64,000 nt of DNA from Brevundimonas sp. (lineage in GTDB: Bacteria; Pseudomonadota; Alphaproteobacteria; Caulobacterales; Caulobacteraceae): contig NZ_JACESB010000002.1 in the NCBI RefSeq assembly GCF_013912005.1, positions 124,001 to 188,000 of the forward strand. Direction: 5' to 3'. Positions within the stretch are counted from its first letter, which is position 1. The number at the start of each line of letters is the position of its first letter. Below are positions 50,202-58,192 of this stretch, in pieces. Position numbers and translations under genes: made by a program. The notes beneath the pieces are model-generated. The model did no database searches. It was given only the letters and a program-made list of their open reading frames with translations, and was not told the DNA's origin.

Positions 50202-51200
50202 ATGGAGTTCAGGCGGGCAGGGGTGATCGGCGCCGGCGCCTGGGGCACGGCCCTGGCGCAGGTGGCCGGCTGGGCGGGGCTGGAGGTGCGGCTGCAGGCG
50301 CGCGAGCCCGAGGTGATCGAGAGCATCCGCGCCCGCCGGGTCAACGAGGCCTTCCTGCCGGGCGTCCCGCTGGACGAACGGCTGGAGGTCACCGGCGATC
50401 TCGCCGACCTCGGGGCCTGCGACCTCGTGCTGGCGGCGCCGCCGGCCCAGCACATGCGCGCCACCCTCGCCGCCTTCGCCCCGCATCACCGCGCCGGGGT
50501 TCCGGTCATCCTGTGCTCCAAGGGGGTCGAGCGCGGCTCGCTCAAGCTGATGACCGAGGTGCTGGCCGAGACCCTGCCCGACGCGCCGGCGGCGGTGCTG
50601 TCCGGACCCAGCTTCGCCGCCGAAGTGGCCCGCGGCCTGCCCAGCGCCGTCACCCTGGCCTGCGCCGACAGCGCGCTCGGCCAGGCCCTGATGAACACCC
50701 TGTCCGCCCCGACCTTCCGCCCCTACCTCGCCGACGACCTGATCGGCGCCGAGGTCGGCGGGGCGATCAAGAACGTGCTGGCGATCGCCTGCGGCATGAG
50801 CGAGGGCAAGGGGCTGGGCCGCAGCGCCCATGCCGCCCTGATCACCCGCGGCTTCGCCGAGATGACCCGGCTGGGCGTGGCGCTGGGCGGCCGCGCCGAG
50901 ACCGTGGCCGGCCTGTGCGGCCTCGGCGATCTGGTGCTGACCTGCTCCAGTCCCCAGTCGCGCAACATGAGCCTCGGTCTCGCGCTCGGGCAGGGCCAGA
51001 CCATCGAACAGGCGCTGGCCGGCAAGCGCTCGGTCGCGGAAGGTTACGAGAGCGCGCCGGCCGTGCGCGAGCTGGCGGAGAAGACCGGGGTCGACATGCC
51101 GATCTCGATGGCGGTCGCCGCCCTGCTCGCCGGCGAGACCACGGTGGACGCGGCCATCGAGAGCCTGCTGTCGCGCCCGCTGAAGGTCGAGCGGCATTGA
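50202..51200 (+). CDS. gpsA: NAD(P)-dependent glycerol-3-phosphate dehydrogenase
   Basis: 332 residues. The dinucleotide-binding motif [17 protein letters not shown] is near the start. [16 protein letters not shown] and [21 protein letters not shown] follow, and the catalytic-lysine block is [19 protein letters not shown]. It supplies glycerol-3-phosphate for phospholipids. ATG 50202 has GGAG seven bases upstream. Its TGA overlaps the Rieske gene start as TTGA, so the two are translationally coupled. Confidence 0.95.
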   Translation: MEFRRAGVIGAGAWGTALAQVAGWAGLEVRLQAREPEVIESIRARRVNEAFLPGVPLDERLEVTGDLADLGACDLVLAAPPAQHMRATLAAFAPHHRAGVPVILCSKGVERGSLKLMTEVLAETLPDAPAAVLSGPSFAAEVARGLPSAVTLACADSALGQALMNTLSAPTFRPYLADDLIGAEVGGAIKNVLAIACGMSEGKGLGRSAHAALITRGFAEMTRLGVALGGRAETVAGLCGLGDLVLTCSSPQSRNMSLGLALGQGQTIEQALAGKRSVAEGYESAPAVRELAEKTGVDMPISMAVAALLAGETTVDAAIESLLSRPLKVERH

Positions 51201-51577
51201 CCGAGGCCGCGCCCCCCGGCGAGCGTCGACGCGTCTGGAAGACCCCGCCCGGCGTGACGCTCTGCGCCGAGACCGACCTCGCCGACCCCGGAGCCCGCGC
51301 CTTCGTCCTGCAGATCGGCGACGCCTACTTTCACGGGTTCGTGGTGCGCAAGGACGGGCAGGTCGCCGGCTGGGTGGACCGCTGCCCGCACCAGGGCTTT
51401 CCGCTGGCGATGGAGCTGGACCGCTACCTGACCCCCGACGGATCGTTGATCCTGTGCGGCTGGCACGGGGCGGTGTTCGAGCCGCTGACCGGGGCGTGCG
51501 TCGGCGGGCCCTGCGCCGGCGGCCGGCTGACGCCCTGGCCGGTGGAGGCCGCCGGCGGCCTGATCCGCACCGCCTGA
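51197..51577 (+). CDS. Rieske [2Fe-2S] domain protein
   Basis: 126 residues from TTG 51197, overlapping gpsA. Cluster ligands are C63-P-H65 ([10 protein letters not shown]) and C87-G-W-H90 ([12 protein letters not shown]), the Rieske spacing of CxH and CxxH. There is no membrane anchor or catalytic domain, so it is a stand-alone ferredoxin-type protein, possibly an electron donor. A conserved neighbour of gpsA in some Caulobacterales, from memory; its partner is unknown. The stop is 2 bases from the convergent methyltransferase gene. Confidence 0.85.
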   Translation: MTEAAPPGERRRVWKTPPGVTLCAETDLADPGARAFVLQIGDAYFHGFVVRKDGQVAGWVDRCPHQGFPLAMELDRYLTPDGSLILCGWHGAVFEPLTGACVGGPCAGGRLTPWPVEAAGGLIRTA

Positions 51578-51579
51578 AC

Positions 51580-52326
51580 TCAGGCCGGCGCCCGGAACAG
51601 GTAGAGGCCGAAGCCGATGTACGGGCGGCCGAAGCCGAACACCGCCCTGACCCGGTCGGCGCTCATGCGGATTCCGTCCGCCTCGGGCGCCTGCGGGTTC
51701 GCCTCCAGCCAGGTCCGCACCGCGCCGTCGGTGGCGGCGGTGAAGGCGTCGATGGTCTCCTGCGCCGACAGTTCGCTCCAGGCCAGCTCCAGCCCGGCCG
51801 CCGCGGCCGCGGCCTTCCAGCCGGCGTCGTCGGTGAAGATGTTGGTCAGGTCGGTGATCTGGCGCAGCGGCGCGGGCGGCTCGGCCGTCCAGGTGAGATC
51901 GCCCCACAGCAGCCAGCCGCCCGGCGGCAGACGCCGGCGCAGGAAGCCGAAGGCGCTCTCCGGCGTCGGCACGCCCTCGCCGGTGATGTTGGTGGCGCCG
52001 AGGGCGACGATCAGCTGCGGCGGCTCCATGGCCGACAGCACGTCCGCGGCCGCCCCCTCGACGACCTCGACGGTCCCCTGCGCGCCCGCCGCCGTCACGC
52101 TGGCGCGGGCCAGGGCGGCCATGGCGGGATTGTATTCGATGGCCGTGACGGCGAAGCCGAAGCGCTGCGCCAGCCGCACCGCCAGCGCCGCGGTGCCGGC
52201 GCCGACGTCCGCCACCCGGGCTCCGGCCGCGAGGCCGGTCGCCGCCACCGCCGCCTCGATGCGGCCGGGCTCGACCGGGTTGCAGACCGGGAGCCCGCGA
52301 TAGGCGATCTGGTTGTAGCTGAGCAT
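51580..52326 (-). CDS. Class I SAM-dependent methyltransferase
   Basis: 248 residues from ATG 52326, which has GGGAGG five bases upstream; ATG 52347 is less likely. Motif I is VADVGAGTAALAVRLAQRFG, then AIEYNPAMAAL, and VEGAAADVLSAMEPPQLIVALGATN. The end FGRPYIGFGLYLFRAP is characteristic but was not matched to a named enzyme. The substrate is unknown. It is divergent from the membrane/winged-helix pair, with a symmetric sequence element in the shared 145-base region. Confidence 0.8.
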   Translation of the reverse strand: MLSYNQIAYRGLPVCNPVEPGRIEAAVAATGLAAGARVADVGAGTAALAVRLAQRFGFAVTAIEYNPAMAALARASVTAAGAQGTVEVVEGAAADVLSAMEPPQLIVALGATNITGEGVPTPESAFGFLRRRLPPGGWLLWGDLTWTAEPPAPLRQITDLTNIFTDDAGWKAAAAAAGLELAWSELSAQETIDAFTAATDGAVRTWLEANPQAPEADGIRMSADRVRAVFGFGRPYIGFGLYLFRAPA

Positions 52327-52395
52327 GCGCGCCTCCCCCCCTTCCATGCTCGCCCTGCTCCGGCAGGAGAAGACCTGGAGCGCATGCGGCGAAGC

Positions 52396-52424
52396 ACTTT
52401 ACAACACAAAGAGCTTGTGAAAGT
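52396..52424 (+). promoter_or_regulatory. Candidate operator/promoter of the membrane/winged-helix pair
   Basis: ACTTTACAACACAAAG followed by AGCTTGTGAAAGT has outer arms ACTTT/AAAGT and an inner CACAA/TTGTG inverted repeat, all in an AT-rich patch 48-76 bases before the membrane protein start. TTTACA with a weak AAGTAT 17 bases on may be the promoter. It is a plausible autoregulatory site for the winged-helix protein. Confidence 0.4.
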
Positions 52425-52471
52425 ATTGGCTATCGCGACGGCCTCCGCCGTCCCCTGAAAGGACCTGCGCC

Positions 52472-53098
52472 ATGAACGCCAACACCGAAGACCCCGCCGC
52501 CGACATCGCCTGGATGCGCCGCCTCGCCGAGGAGGGCGCGCAGGCTCCGATGCAGGGCGCCTCGATCCTGTTCGGCGCGGGCCTCATCTGGGGACTCGCC
52601 AGCCTCGGCCACTGGGCGATCACAAGCCGCACCCTCCCGATCGGGTCCGAGGCCATCAACTACGTCTGGCTGGGCGGCGCCGCCGTCTTCGCGGTCCTGC
52701 TGATCGCCGTCCTCACCCGGCTCAAGCGGGAAGGCGGGGTGCAGACCGCCGCCAACCGCGCCGTCGGCACGGCCTGGTCGGCGGTCGGCTGGGGCGTCTT
52801 CGCGCTCGGCGTGTCCATGGCGGCGCTCGGCTGGCGACTGGGCGAGGTTGCGGTCACCGTCGGCTTCGCCCTCATCCCCTCCATGATCATGGTCGCCTAC
52901 GGCAGCGGCTGGGCGGTCAGCGCGACCATGCTGCGCAGCCGCGGCATGTGGTGGCTCGCCATCGCGTCCTTCGCCGCCGCGCCTGCCCTCGCGGCCCTGA
53001 CCGGGATGGCCGAACAGTATCTCGCCTATGCAGCCGCCCTGTTCCTGCTCATGGCCCTGCCCGGCTTCCGGCTGATGCAGGCCGCGAAGCGGGGCTGA
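52472..53098 (+). CDS. Polytopic membrane protein paired with a winged-helix regulator
   Basis: 208 residues with six probable transmembrane helices: GASILFGAGLIWGLASLGHWAI, YVWLGGAAVFAVLLIAVL, VGWGVFALGVSMAALGW, VAVTVGFALIPSMIMVAYG, WWLAIASFAAAPALAALTG and YLAYAAALFLLMALPGF. A charged N-terminal tail (NTEDPAADIAWMRRLAEEGAQ) faces the cytoplasm. No enzyme motif. The winged-helix gene starts two bases after its stop, so a functional pair is likely. GAAAGGA is the ribosome site. Confidence 0.75.
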   Translation: MNANTEDPAADIAWMRRLAEEGAQAPMQGASILFGAGLIWGLASLGHWAITSRTLPIGSEAINYVWLGGAAVFAVLLIAVLTRLKREGGVQTAANRAVGTAWSAVGWGVFALGVSMAALGWRLGEVAVTVGFALIPSMIMVAYGSGWAVSATMLRSRGMWWLAIASFAAAPALAALTGMAEQYLAYAAALFLLMALPGFRLMQAAKRG

Positions 53099-53100
53099 CC

Positions 53101-53403
53101 ATGGCCGATGATTTCGACATCAGCCGCCTCGACGAGGTCATCCATGGCCGGGTCCGGCTGGGCATCATGGCCTTCCTCTCGGGGGTGGAGAGCGCTGACT
53201 TCAACACTCTCAAGGCCCGACTGCAGACCACCGACGGCAACCTCTCGGTCCATCTGCGCAAGCTCGAGGACGCCGGCTTCGTGGCGGTGAACAAGCGGTT
53301 CGAGGGCCGCAAGCCGCTCACCGAGGCCAGCATGACCCCGGCCGGACGCAAAGCCTTTCTCGCCTATCTCGACGCCCTTCAGGGTCTGGTGGGCCGGCCG
53401 TGA
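53101..53403 (+). CDS. Small winged-helix transcriptional regulator
   Basis: 100 residues, all one winged helix-turn-helix of the HTH_34/MarR-ArsR-like type: LDEVIHGRVRLGIMAFLSG, then ADFNTLKARLQTTDGNLSVHLRKLEDAGFVAVNKRFEGRKPLTEASMTPAGRKAFLAYL. There is no ligand-binding domain. It should bind DNA as a dimer. The tight link with the upstream membrane protein suggests it represses that operon, with the inverted repeat at 52396-52424 as a possible site. Confidence 0.87.
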   Translation: MADDFDISRLDEVIHGRVRLGIMAFLSGVESADFNTLKARLQTTDGNLSVHLRKLEDAGFVAVNKRFEGRKPLTEASMTPAGRKAFLAYLDALQGLVGRP

Positions 53404-53447
53404 AGCGGGCGGATGACGGGCGGGCGGCGACGGTCTAGACCGCCGTC

Positions 53448-54227
53448 ATGACCGACCGCATCCACCGCTTCGAAGCGCTCGACAACTTTCGCGACTACGG
53501 CGACTACGGGACCGCAGCCGGCCGCCGCATCGCGCGCGGCCGGCTGTTCCGTTCCGCCCACCAGGCGCGGGTCAGCGACGCGGATCTCGAGCGGCTCGGC
53601 GGCCTCGGCATCTCGGCGATCGTCGACCTGCGCCGCCCGGGCGAGCGCCGCGAACAACCCTCCCGGCGGCCGCCGGGCTGGGCCGGCGCGGTCATCGAGA
53701 GCGCTCACGACGACGGCGGCGAGGCGCCGCACATCACCTTCCTGAAGACCTCGGACCTGACCGTCGACTCCGCCCGCGCCTTCATGGCCGGTGTCTATCG
53801 TCAGCTCCCGTTCGAGCCGCCGCACCTCGACCTGTTCGCCCGCTATTTCCGCGCCCTCGCCGATGCGGACGGGGCCGTGCTCATCCACTGCGCCGCGGGC
53901 AAGGACCGCACCGGCCTGCTCGCGGCCCTGACCCACCACCTGCTCGGGGTGCACCGCGACGACATGGTCGCCGACTACCTGCTGACCAACGCCGCCGTCG
54001 ACCTCGCCGCCCGGGCGCCGGCGATCGCCCGCCAGCTCGAGGCCTACACCGGCCGCCCCGCCAGCCACGAGGCGGTGGTGGCCTTCCTCGGGGTCGAGGC
54101 GGCCTGGCTGGAGGCGGCGCTGGACGCGATCGCCGAACGCCACGGCTCCGTCGACGCCTATCTGACGCAGGCCCTGGGCGTCGACGCGGCCCTGCGCGAC
54201 CGCATCGCCGGGCGGCTCTCGGCGTGA
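53448..54227 (+). CDS. Tyrosine-protein phosphatase (PF13350 type)
   Basis: 259 residues. The P-loop is HCAAGKDRTG with Cys148 and Arg154 (CX5R), and the extra lysine and aspartate are typical of the LipA/MptpB-like group that can also act on phosphoinositides. The N-terminal NFRDYGDYGTAAGRRIARGRLFRSA block is diagnostic. Target unknown; such enzymes may dephosphorylate proteins or lipids. Its stop overlaps the pabB GTG as GTGA. Confidence 0.9.
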   Translation: MTDRIHRFEALDNFRDYGDYGTAAGRRIARGRLFRSAHQARVSDADLERLGGLGISAIVDLRRPGERREQPSRRPPGWAGAVIESAHDDGGEAPHITFLKTSDLTVDSARAFMAGVYRQLPFEPPHLDLFARYFRALADADGAVLIHCAAGKDRTGLLAALTHHLLGVHRDDMVADYLLTNAAVDLAARAPAIARQLEAYTGRPASHEAVVAFLGVEAAWLEAALDAIAERHGSVDAYLTQALGVDAALRDRIAGRLSA

Positions 54228-55510
54228 GCCTGGCGGTCGTCGAGCGTCGCCCGCTGCCGTGGCGGGATCCGCTCGCCGTCGCCTGCGGGCTCAGGGAGCG
54301 GGATGGCGCGGCGGCCCTGCTGTCCGACGGCGGCCCCCTCGGCCGCCGCTCCTTCGTCGCCGCCGAGCCCGACCGGGTGCACGTCGGCGAGGCGGCGGCC
54401 GGGCTGGACCTGCTGGCCGATCCCGACTGGTCCCGCCAGACGATCGGCCTGTTCGCCTACGACGCCGGCGCCCGCCCCGCCACCGGTCCGCGGGAGCCGG
54501 TCTGGCCCGACCTGATGCTGGCCCGCTATCCGGCCGTCCTGGTGTTCGACCACGCCGGCGAAGCCCTGACCGCCGTCGGACGGGGCGCGAGCCGGGCCGC
54601 CGCCGCCGCCGCCGCCGACCGGGCGGAAGCCTGGCTGGCGGGCGCGATCGCGCCGCCGCAGACGCCCCCGCCGGCCGACGCCTTTCCGCCGGAGGCCGCG
54701 CCCGCCGCCTATGAGGCCGCGGTCGCCGACGTGGTGGCCCGCATCGCCGCCGGCGAGCTGTTCCAGGCCAATATCGCCCGGGCCTGGTCCGGCGAGCTGC
54801 GCCGCGGGGCCGACCCCTTTGACGTGCTGGCGCGCCTCGCCGGTCGCGCCGCCGCCTATGGCGCCTGGTGGCGGGTGGGCGATCGCGCCCTCGTCTCGAA
54901 CTCGCCGGAACTGTTCCTGACCTTCGACCCCGCCGACCGCCGGATCGCCACCCGGCCGATCAAGGGCACCCGCCCGCGCGACCCCGATCCGGCGCGCGAC
55001 GCCGCCCTCGCCGCCGAACTCGCCGCCAGCGCCAAGGACCGGGCCGAGAACCTGATGATCGTCGACCTGATGCGCAACGATCTCGCCCGGGCGGCGGCGC
55101 CCGGCAGCGTCCGGGTCGACCGCCTGTTCGAGGTCGAGACCCTGCCCACCGTGCACCACCTCGTCTCCACCGTCGCAGCGACGGCGCGACCGGAGGTCGG
55201 CGCGGCGGACCTGCTGCGCGCCACCTTCCCGCCCGGCTCAATCACCGGCGCGCCGAAGCATCAGGCGATGAAGGTCATCGCCGGCCACGAGCCGCCGCGC
55301 GGGCCGTGGTGCGGGGCGTTGTTCCACCTCGACGAGGGCCGGCTGACCGCCTCGGTGCTGATCCGCACCGCCGCCTTCGAACGACAGGGCGAGAGCTGGC
55401 GCTGGCGCACCCTGGCGGGAGCCGGGATCGTCGCCGACAGTGACCCGAAGGCCGAACTGGCCGAGACCGACGCCAAGATCCGCGCCCTGCGCGAGGCCCT
55501 CGCCGGCTAG
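54224..55510 (+). CDS. pabB: Aminodeoxychorismate synthase component I PabB
   Basis: 428 residues from GTG 54224. The chorismate-binding domain has AGELFQANIARAWSG, RPIKGTRPRD with the PIKGT lysine typical of aminodeoxychorismate synthases, AKDRAENLMIVDLMRNDL, and FPPGSITGAPKHQAM. The product feeds 4-aminobenzoate and folate synthesis. pabA and pabC are not in the window; no C-terminal lyase is fused. The TAG shares CTAG with the stop of the convergent TadE gene. Confidence 0.93.
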   Translation: MSLAVVERRPLPWRDPLAVACGLRERDGAAALLSDGGPLGRRSFVAAEPDRVHVGEAAAGLDLLADPDWSRQTIGLFAYDAGARPATGPREPVWPDLMLARYPAVLVFDHAGEALTAVGRGASRAAAAAAADRAEAWLAGAIAPPQTPPPADAFPPEAAPAAYEAAVADVVARIAAGELFQANIARAWSGELRRGADPFDVLARLAGRAAAYGAWWRVGDRALVSNSPELFLTFDPADRRIATRPIKGTRPRDPDPARDAALAAELAASAKDRAENLMIVDLMRNDLARAAAPGSVRVDRLFEVETLPTVHHLVSTVAATARPEVGAADLLRATFPPGSITGAPKHQAMKVIAGHEPPRGPWCGALFHLDEGRLTASVLIRTAAFERQGESWRWRTLAGAGIVADSDPKAELAETDAKIRALREALAG

Positions 55511-56040
55511 CAGTCGGCGCAGGTCGTCCTGTCCGACGTCCGCGGCCGCAGGTAGTAGCTGTGCGAGAACTGCGTCACCCCGGGCATCAGGTAGTCCGCC
55601 GGGGAGTCGTAGTCGTAGGTCGCCTCGGACATGATGACGCTCTCGCCGTCGGTGATCAGGTCCGCGGGCAGGGTGACCGTAGATCCGACCTCTCGCGGAT
55701 CCATTCCCTCGCCCCGGCTCCAGTCGACCTCGGCCACGCCGTTGTTCCGCGTGATGCTGCTGACCCGCTGCTTGAGGGCGGCGGTCGGGAAGGGCTGCAG
55801 CGTCAGCGTTCCGATCTTGAAGATGTCGTCGACCGTGTCGGCGGTGACCGCCTCCTCCTGCGCCACCAGATCGGCGACCATGGCCGAGGCGTGGCCCATC
55901 CGCTTCTGGGCCATGTAGCCCTGGCAGAACTCGGCGAGGCCCATGTAGAAGAAGATCAGGATCGGCGCGATCATCGCGAACTCCACGGCGGAAACGCCGC
56001 GGGTGTCTCGCGCAAGCCGACTGAACAGCCGCCCCGTCAT
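55507..56040 (-). CDS. TadE-like pilus assembly protein
   Basis: 177 residues from ATG 56040, overlapping the upstream stop as ATGA. The N-terminus RDTRGVSAVEFAMIAPILIFFYMGLAEFCQ is the TadE pseudopilin-like motif, with Glu five residues after the expected processing glycine. The rest is periplasmic, with a cysteine pair near the end (TTCADC). It is probably a minor pilin of the Tad/Flp apparatus encoded nearby. Confidence 0.88.
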   Translation of the reverse strand: MTGRLFSRLARDTRGVSAVEFAMIAPILIFFYMGLAEFCQGYMAQKRMGHASAMVADLVAQEEAVTADTVDDIFKIGTLTLQPFPTAALKQRVSSITRNNGVAEVDWSRGEGMDPREVGSTVTLPADLITDGESVIMSEATYDYDSPADYLMPGVTQFSHSYYLRPRTSDRTTCADC

Positions 56041-56579
56041 GCCGGTTCGTTCCTGAACGCCGTGGTCGACATCAGCCGGGTGGTGCCGTCGTTCAGCCGG
56101 GACAGGCTCTGCGACAGGAAGGGCGTCAGCAGCGGCTGCCGGTACCAGATCCGCACCAGGATCAGGTCCCCCGGGTTCCCGTTGGCGTAGGTCAGCTTCG
56201 ACTCGTCGAACACGCCGCCGGCCATCGGATCCGGCGGATCGACGTCGAACTGCGGGATGACGCGCACGTCGACGCTGGCGCGACTGGCGCAGTCGCCGGA
56301 GAAGATGCTCATCCGGCTGCAGAGCGCCGTCTTGAACTGTTCCGGGGTCATGTTCTGGGCGCTGGCCTGTCCGGTGCGGATCAGACGGCCGGTTTCGATC
56401 GTGGCGTTCTCGAGAATGGAGTCGGTGACGAACACCAGCGCCAGCTCCATGATGGCGAAGATCATGAAGACGAAGGGCAGGGCCACCATGCCGAATTCCA
56501 CGGCGGTCGCGCCGTCGTCCGCCCGCGGCAGCCGCCGCAGCCTGTCGATCAGCCGGTTCGTCCGCGCCTGCCCCCGCAT
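56037..56579 (-). CDS. TadE/TadG-family minor pilin
   Basis: 180 residues. Basic N-terminus, then DDGATAVEFGMVALPFVFMIFAIMELALVF, a TadE-type processed hydrophobic segment. The periplasmic domain has two cysteines (ALCSRM, GDCASR), then LILVRIWYRQPLLTPFLSQSL. Its end overlaps the next TadE gene by four bases, so the two are made together. It also serves the Flp pilus. Confidence 0.88.
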   Translation of the reverse strand: MRGQARTNRLIDRLRRLPRADDGATAVEFGMVALPFVFMIFAIMELALVFVTDSILENATIETGRLIRTGQASAQNMTPEQFKTALCSRMSIFSGDCASRASVDVRVIPQFDVDPPDPMAGGVFDESKLTYANGNPGDLILVRIWYRQPLLTPFLSQSLSRLNDGTTRLMSTTAFRNEPA

Positions 56580-56588
56580 CTGCCGATC

Positions 56589-56996
56589 CTAGGGCGTCGG
56601 GGTGTCGGGGCCGCTCGCGCCCCGGACCGAGGGCGAGCACGAGGCGGCGCAGGCCATTTCCGTGGCCTGGGCGCCCCGCCACAGCCGCACGCGGCCGGCG
56701 CCGTCGCCGGCGGTGACGACGATCTCGCTCTGGAACACGGTCCGGCCGATCGGGTCGACGGCGACGACCTCCGTCACGCCGTATCCCTTGCCGGTGATGT
56801 ACAGCGTATTGGCGTCGACGACGGTGACGTCGGCGATCTGGGGGTTCCCGACGATCACCGACCCGGCCGGACCGCGCAGCTGGACACGCTGCGCCTGGTC
56901 GATCCCGACGCTCAGCCGCGATTGCGCCGAGGCGGCGCCCGCGAGGAGGAGGGACGCCGTGGCGGCGGCGAGGATGAAGCGAAGAGGCGAGTTCAT
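56589..56996 (-). CDS. Stand-alone pilus assembly N-terminal (secretin N0-like) domain protein
   Basis: 135 residues from ATG 56996 with a signal peptide (LAAATASLLLAGAASA). The mature part is a single domain like the first domain of CpaC: SVGIDQAQRVQLRGPAGSVIVGNPQIADVTVV, ITGKGYGVTEVVAVDPIGRTVF. No secretin channel follows. A cysteine pair (ACAASC) is near the end. It may cap or guide the CpaC channel. First gene of a three-gene minus-strand unit with the two TadE genes. Confidence 0.85.
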   Translation of the reverse strand: MNSPLRFILAAATASLLLAGAASAQSRLSVGIDQAQRVQLRGPAGSVIVGNPQIADVTVVDANTLYITGKGYGVTEVVAVDPIGRTVFQSEIVVTAGDGAGRVRLWRGAQATEMACAASCSPSVRGASGPDTPTP

Positions 56997-57181
56997 GGCG
57001 GGTCTTCCATGCCGATCCGGGCGCGCGAATTGCGGGCGCGTACGTTGAGCCGGACCCTGCGCCGCAAATCTCAAGAAAGTCTGAAATCAGCGGCCGTGAC
57101 CTGCGTCTCCCGGCCCTTCAGACTCCGGAACTGGGCCCCGACAGAGTAAATCCGAAGGTAACCACGACTGACGACCCGGTC

Positions 57182-57186
57182 TTAAC
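57182..57186 (+). promoter_or_regulatory. pilA: TTAAC half-site upstream of pilA (possible CtrA target)
   Basis: TTAAC, rare in this GC-rich DNA, lies about 100 bases before the pilA start; GGTAACC lies 20 bases further upstream. CtrA of Caulobacter binds TTAA-N7-TTAAC and half-sites, and activates pilA there. Further TTAAC copies occur before cpaA and cpaB. No full two-half consensus was found, so confidence is low. Confidence 0.3.
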
Positions 57187-57286
57187 TGCTTCGGGTCATT
57201 GTGAGCTCGTGTTCGGGGGTGAAGCGGGCGACCGGCGCTCCCACACGAGTTGGGTGCTCGCTTCACGTAACAACGAGGATATCGCA

Positions 57287-57475
57287 ATGACCAAGTTCAT
57301 CTCGCAGTTCATCGCCGACGAGTCCGGCGCCACCGCCATCGAGTATGGCCTCATCGCCGCGCTGATCGCCGTCGTGATCATCTCGGCCGTGACCGCCCTC
57401 GGCACCACGATCCGCGACAAGTTCGACGCGGTGAAGAACGGCATGTCGGGCACCGCTCCGGCCGCCGCGTCCTAA
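57287..57475 (+). CDS. pilA: Flp-type major pilin
   Basis: 62 residues from ATG 57287 with GAGGA upstream. The leader MTKFISQFIADESG is cut after Gly14; Glu19 is five residues on (ATAIEYGLIAALIAVV), as type IVb prepilins need. After the hydrophobic helix there is a short polar end (RDKFDAVKNGMSGT). It forms the Tad pilus shaft. A terminator follows directly, so it is made in excess over the assembly genes downstream. Confidence 0.95.
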   Translation: MTKFISQFIADESGATAIEYGLIAALIAVVIISAVTALGTTIRDKFDAVKNGMSGTAPAAAS

Positions 57476-57495
57476 GTTCTCCGCAAGCGTGGAAG

Positions 57496-57527
57496 GGGGC
57501 CGGAGCGGCGACGCTCCGGCCCCTTTT
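57496..57527 (+). terminator. Rho-independent terminator of pilA
   Basis: GGGGCCGGAGC and GCTCCGGCCCC form a perfect 11-pair stem with a 6-base loop, followed by TTTT, 21 bases after the pilA stop. It separates the abundant pilin message from cpaA-F. Confidence 0.9.
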
Positions 57528-57570
57528 GCTTGCGCAACCGGAATTTAACGGCCGCATGCGAGGGGGGGGC

Positions 57571-58083
57571 ATGGATCTCCTGACCCTCGCCCTTCTCGGC
57601 GTCATGCCCGCCCTCGCGATCGTCGGGGGGTTGCATGACCTGACGACCATGAAGATCCCCAACTGGATCTCCGGCCTGCTCGTCCTGCTGTTCTTCCCCG
57701 CGGCCCTGGCGGCGGGTCTGCCGCTGGAGCAGATCGGGCTCCACCTCGGCGTCGGGGTTCTGGCCCTGCTGATCGGCGCCGGCATGTTCGCCCTGCGCTG
57801 GATCGGCGGCGGCGACGCCAAGCTGATGGCCGCCGCCTGCCTGTGGCTCGGCGTCTCCGGGTCGGGCATGTTCCTGCTCTGGACCGGGCTGGCCGGCGGG
57901 CTGTTCTGCCTGATCCTCATCTTCTCCCGGGCCCACCTCCGCCCCTACGCCCTGCAGGCGCCCGCCTGGGTCGGTCAGCTGATGGAGCCCAAGGGCGACA
58001 TCCCCTATGGCGTGGCCATCGCCGCCGGCGCCCTGCTGGCGTGGCCGGAGTCGCCGCTGATGCTGCGCTTCGTCGGCGGCTGA
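57571..58083 (+). CDS. cpaA: Prepilin peptidase CpaA
   Basis: 170 residues from ATG 57571, which follows an AGGGGGGG site. It has about five membrane helices. The catalytic aspartates are in GGLHDLTTMKIPN and GGGDAKLMAA, the two motifs of type IV prepilin peptidases. The methyltransferase half of PilD is missing, as in all CpaA/TadV enzymes. It processes the pilin and TadE proteins at the inner membrane. TTAAC lies 22 bases upstream. Confidence 0.93.
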   Translation: MDLLTLALLGVMPALAIVGGLHDLTTMKIPNWISGLLVLLFFPAALAAGLPLEQIGLHLGVGVLALLIGAGMFALRWIGGGDAKLMAAACLWLGVSGSGMFLLWTGLAGGLFCLILIFSRAHLRPYALQAPAWVGQLMEPKGDIPYGVAIAAGALLAWPESPLMLRFVGG

Positions 58084-58111
58084 CCCCGGCGGGGCGCGGT
58101 TTAGGCCGGCG

Positions 58112-58140
58112 TTAACTCCCGGACGGGCATGGTCGTTAAC
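58112..58140 (+). promoter_or_regulatory. cpaB: Two GTTAAC sites upstream of cpaB
   Basis: TTAAC occurs at 58112-58116 and 58136-58140, both preceded by G, 24 bases apart and 53-81 bases before the cpaB start. This is about two helical turns. They resemble half-sites of CtrA, which controls the pilus genes in Caulobacter. The spacing is not the standard seven bases. Confidence 0.35.
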
Positions 58141-58192
58141 GGTAGGGGGCCGCGGGACCATCGGTCCGCCCCGGCCCTGCCGGAGACCGCCG

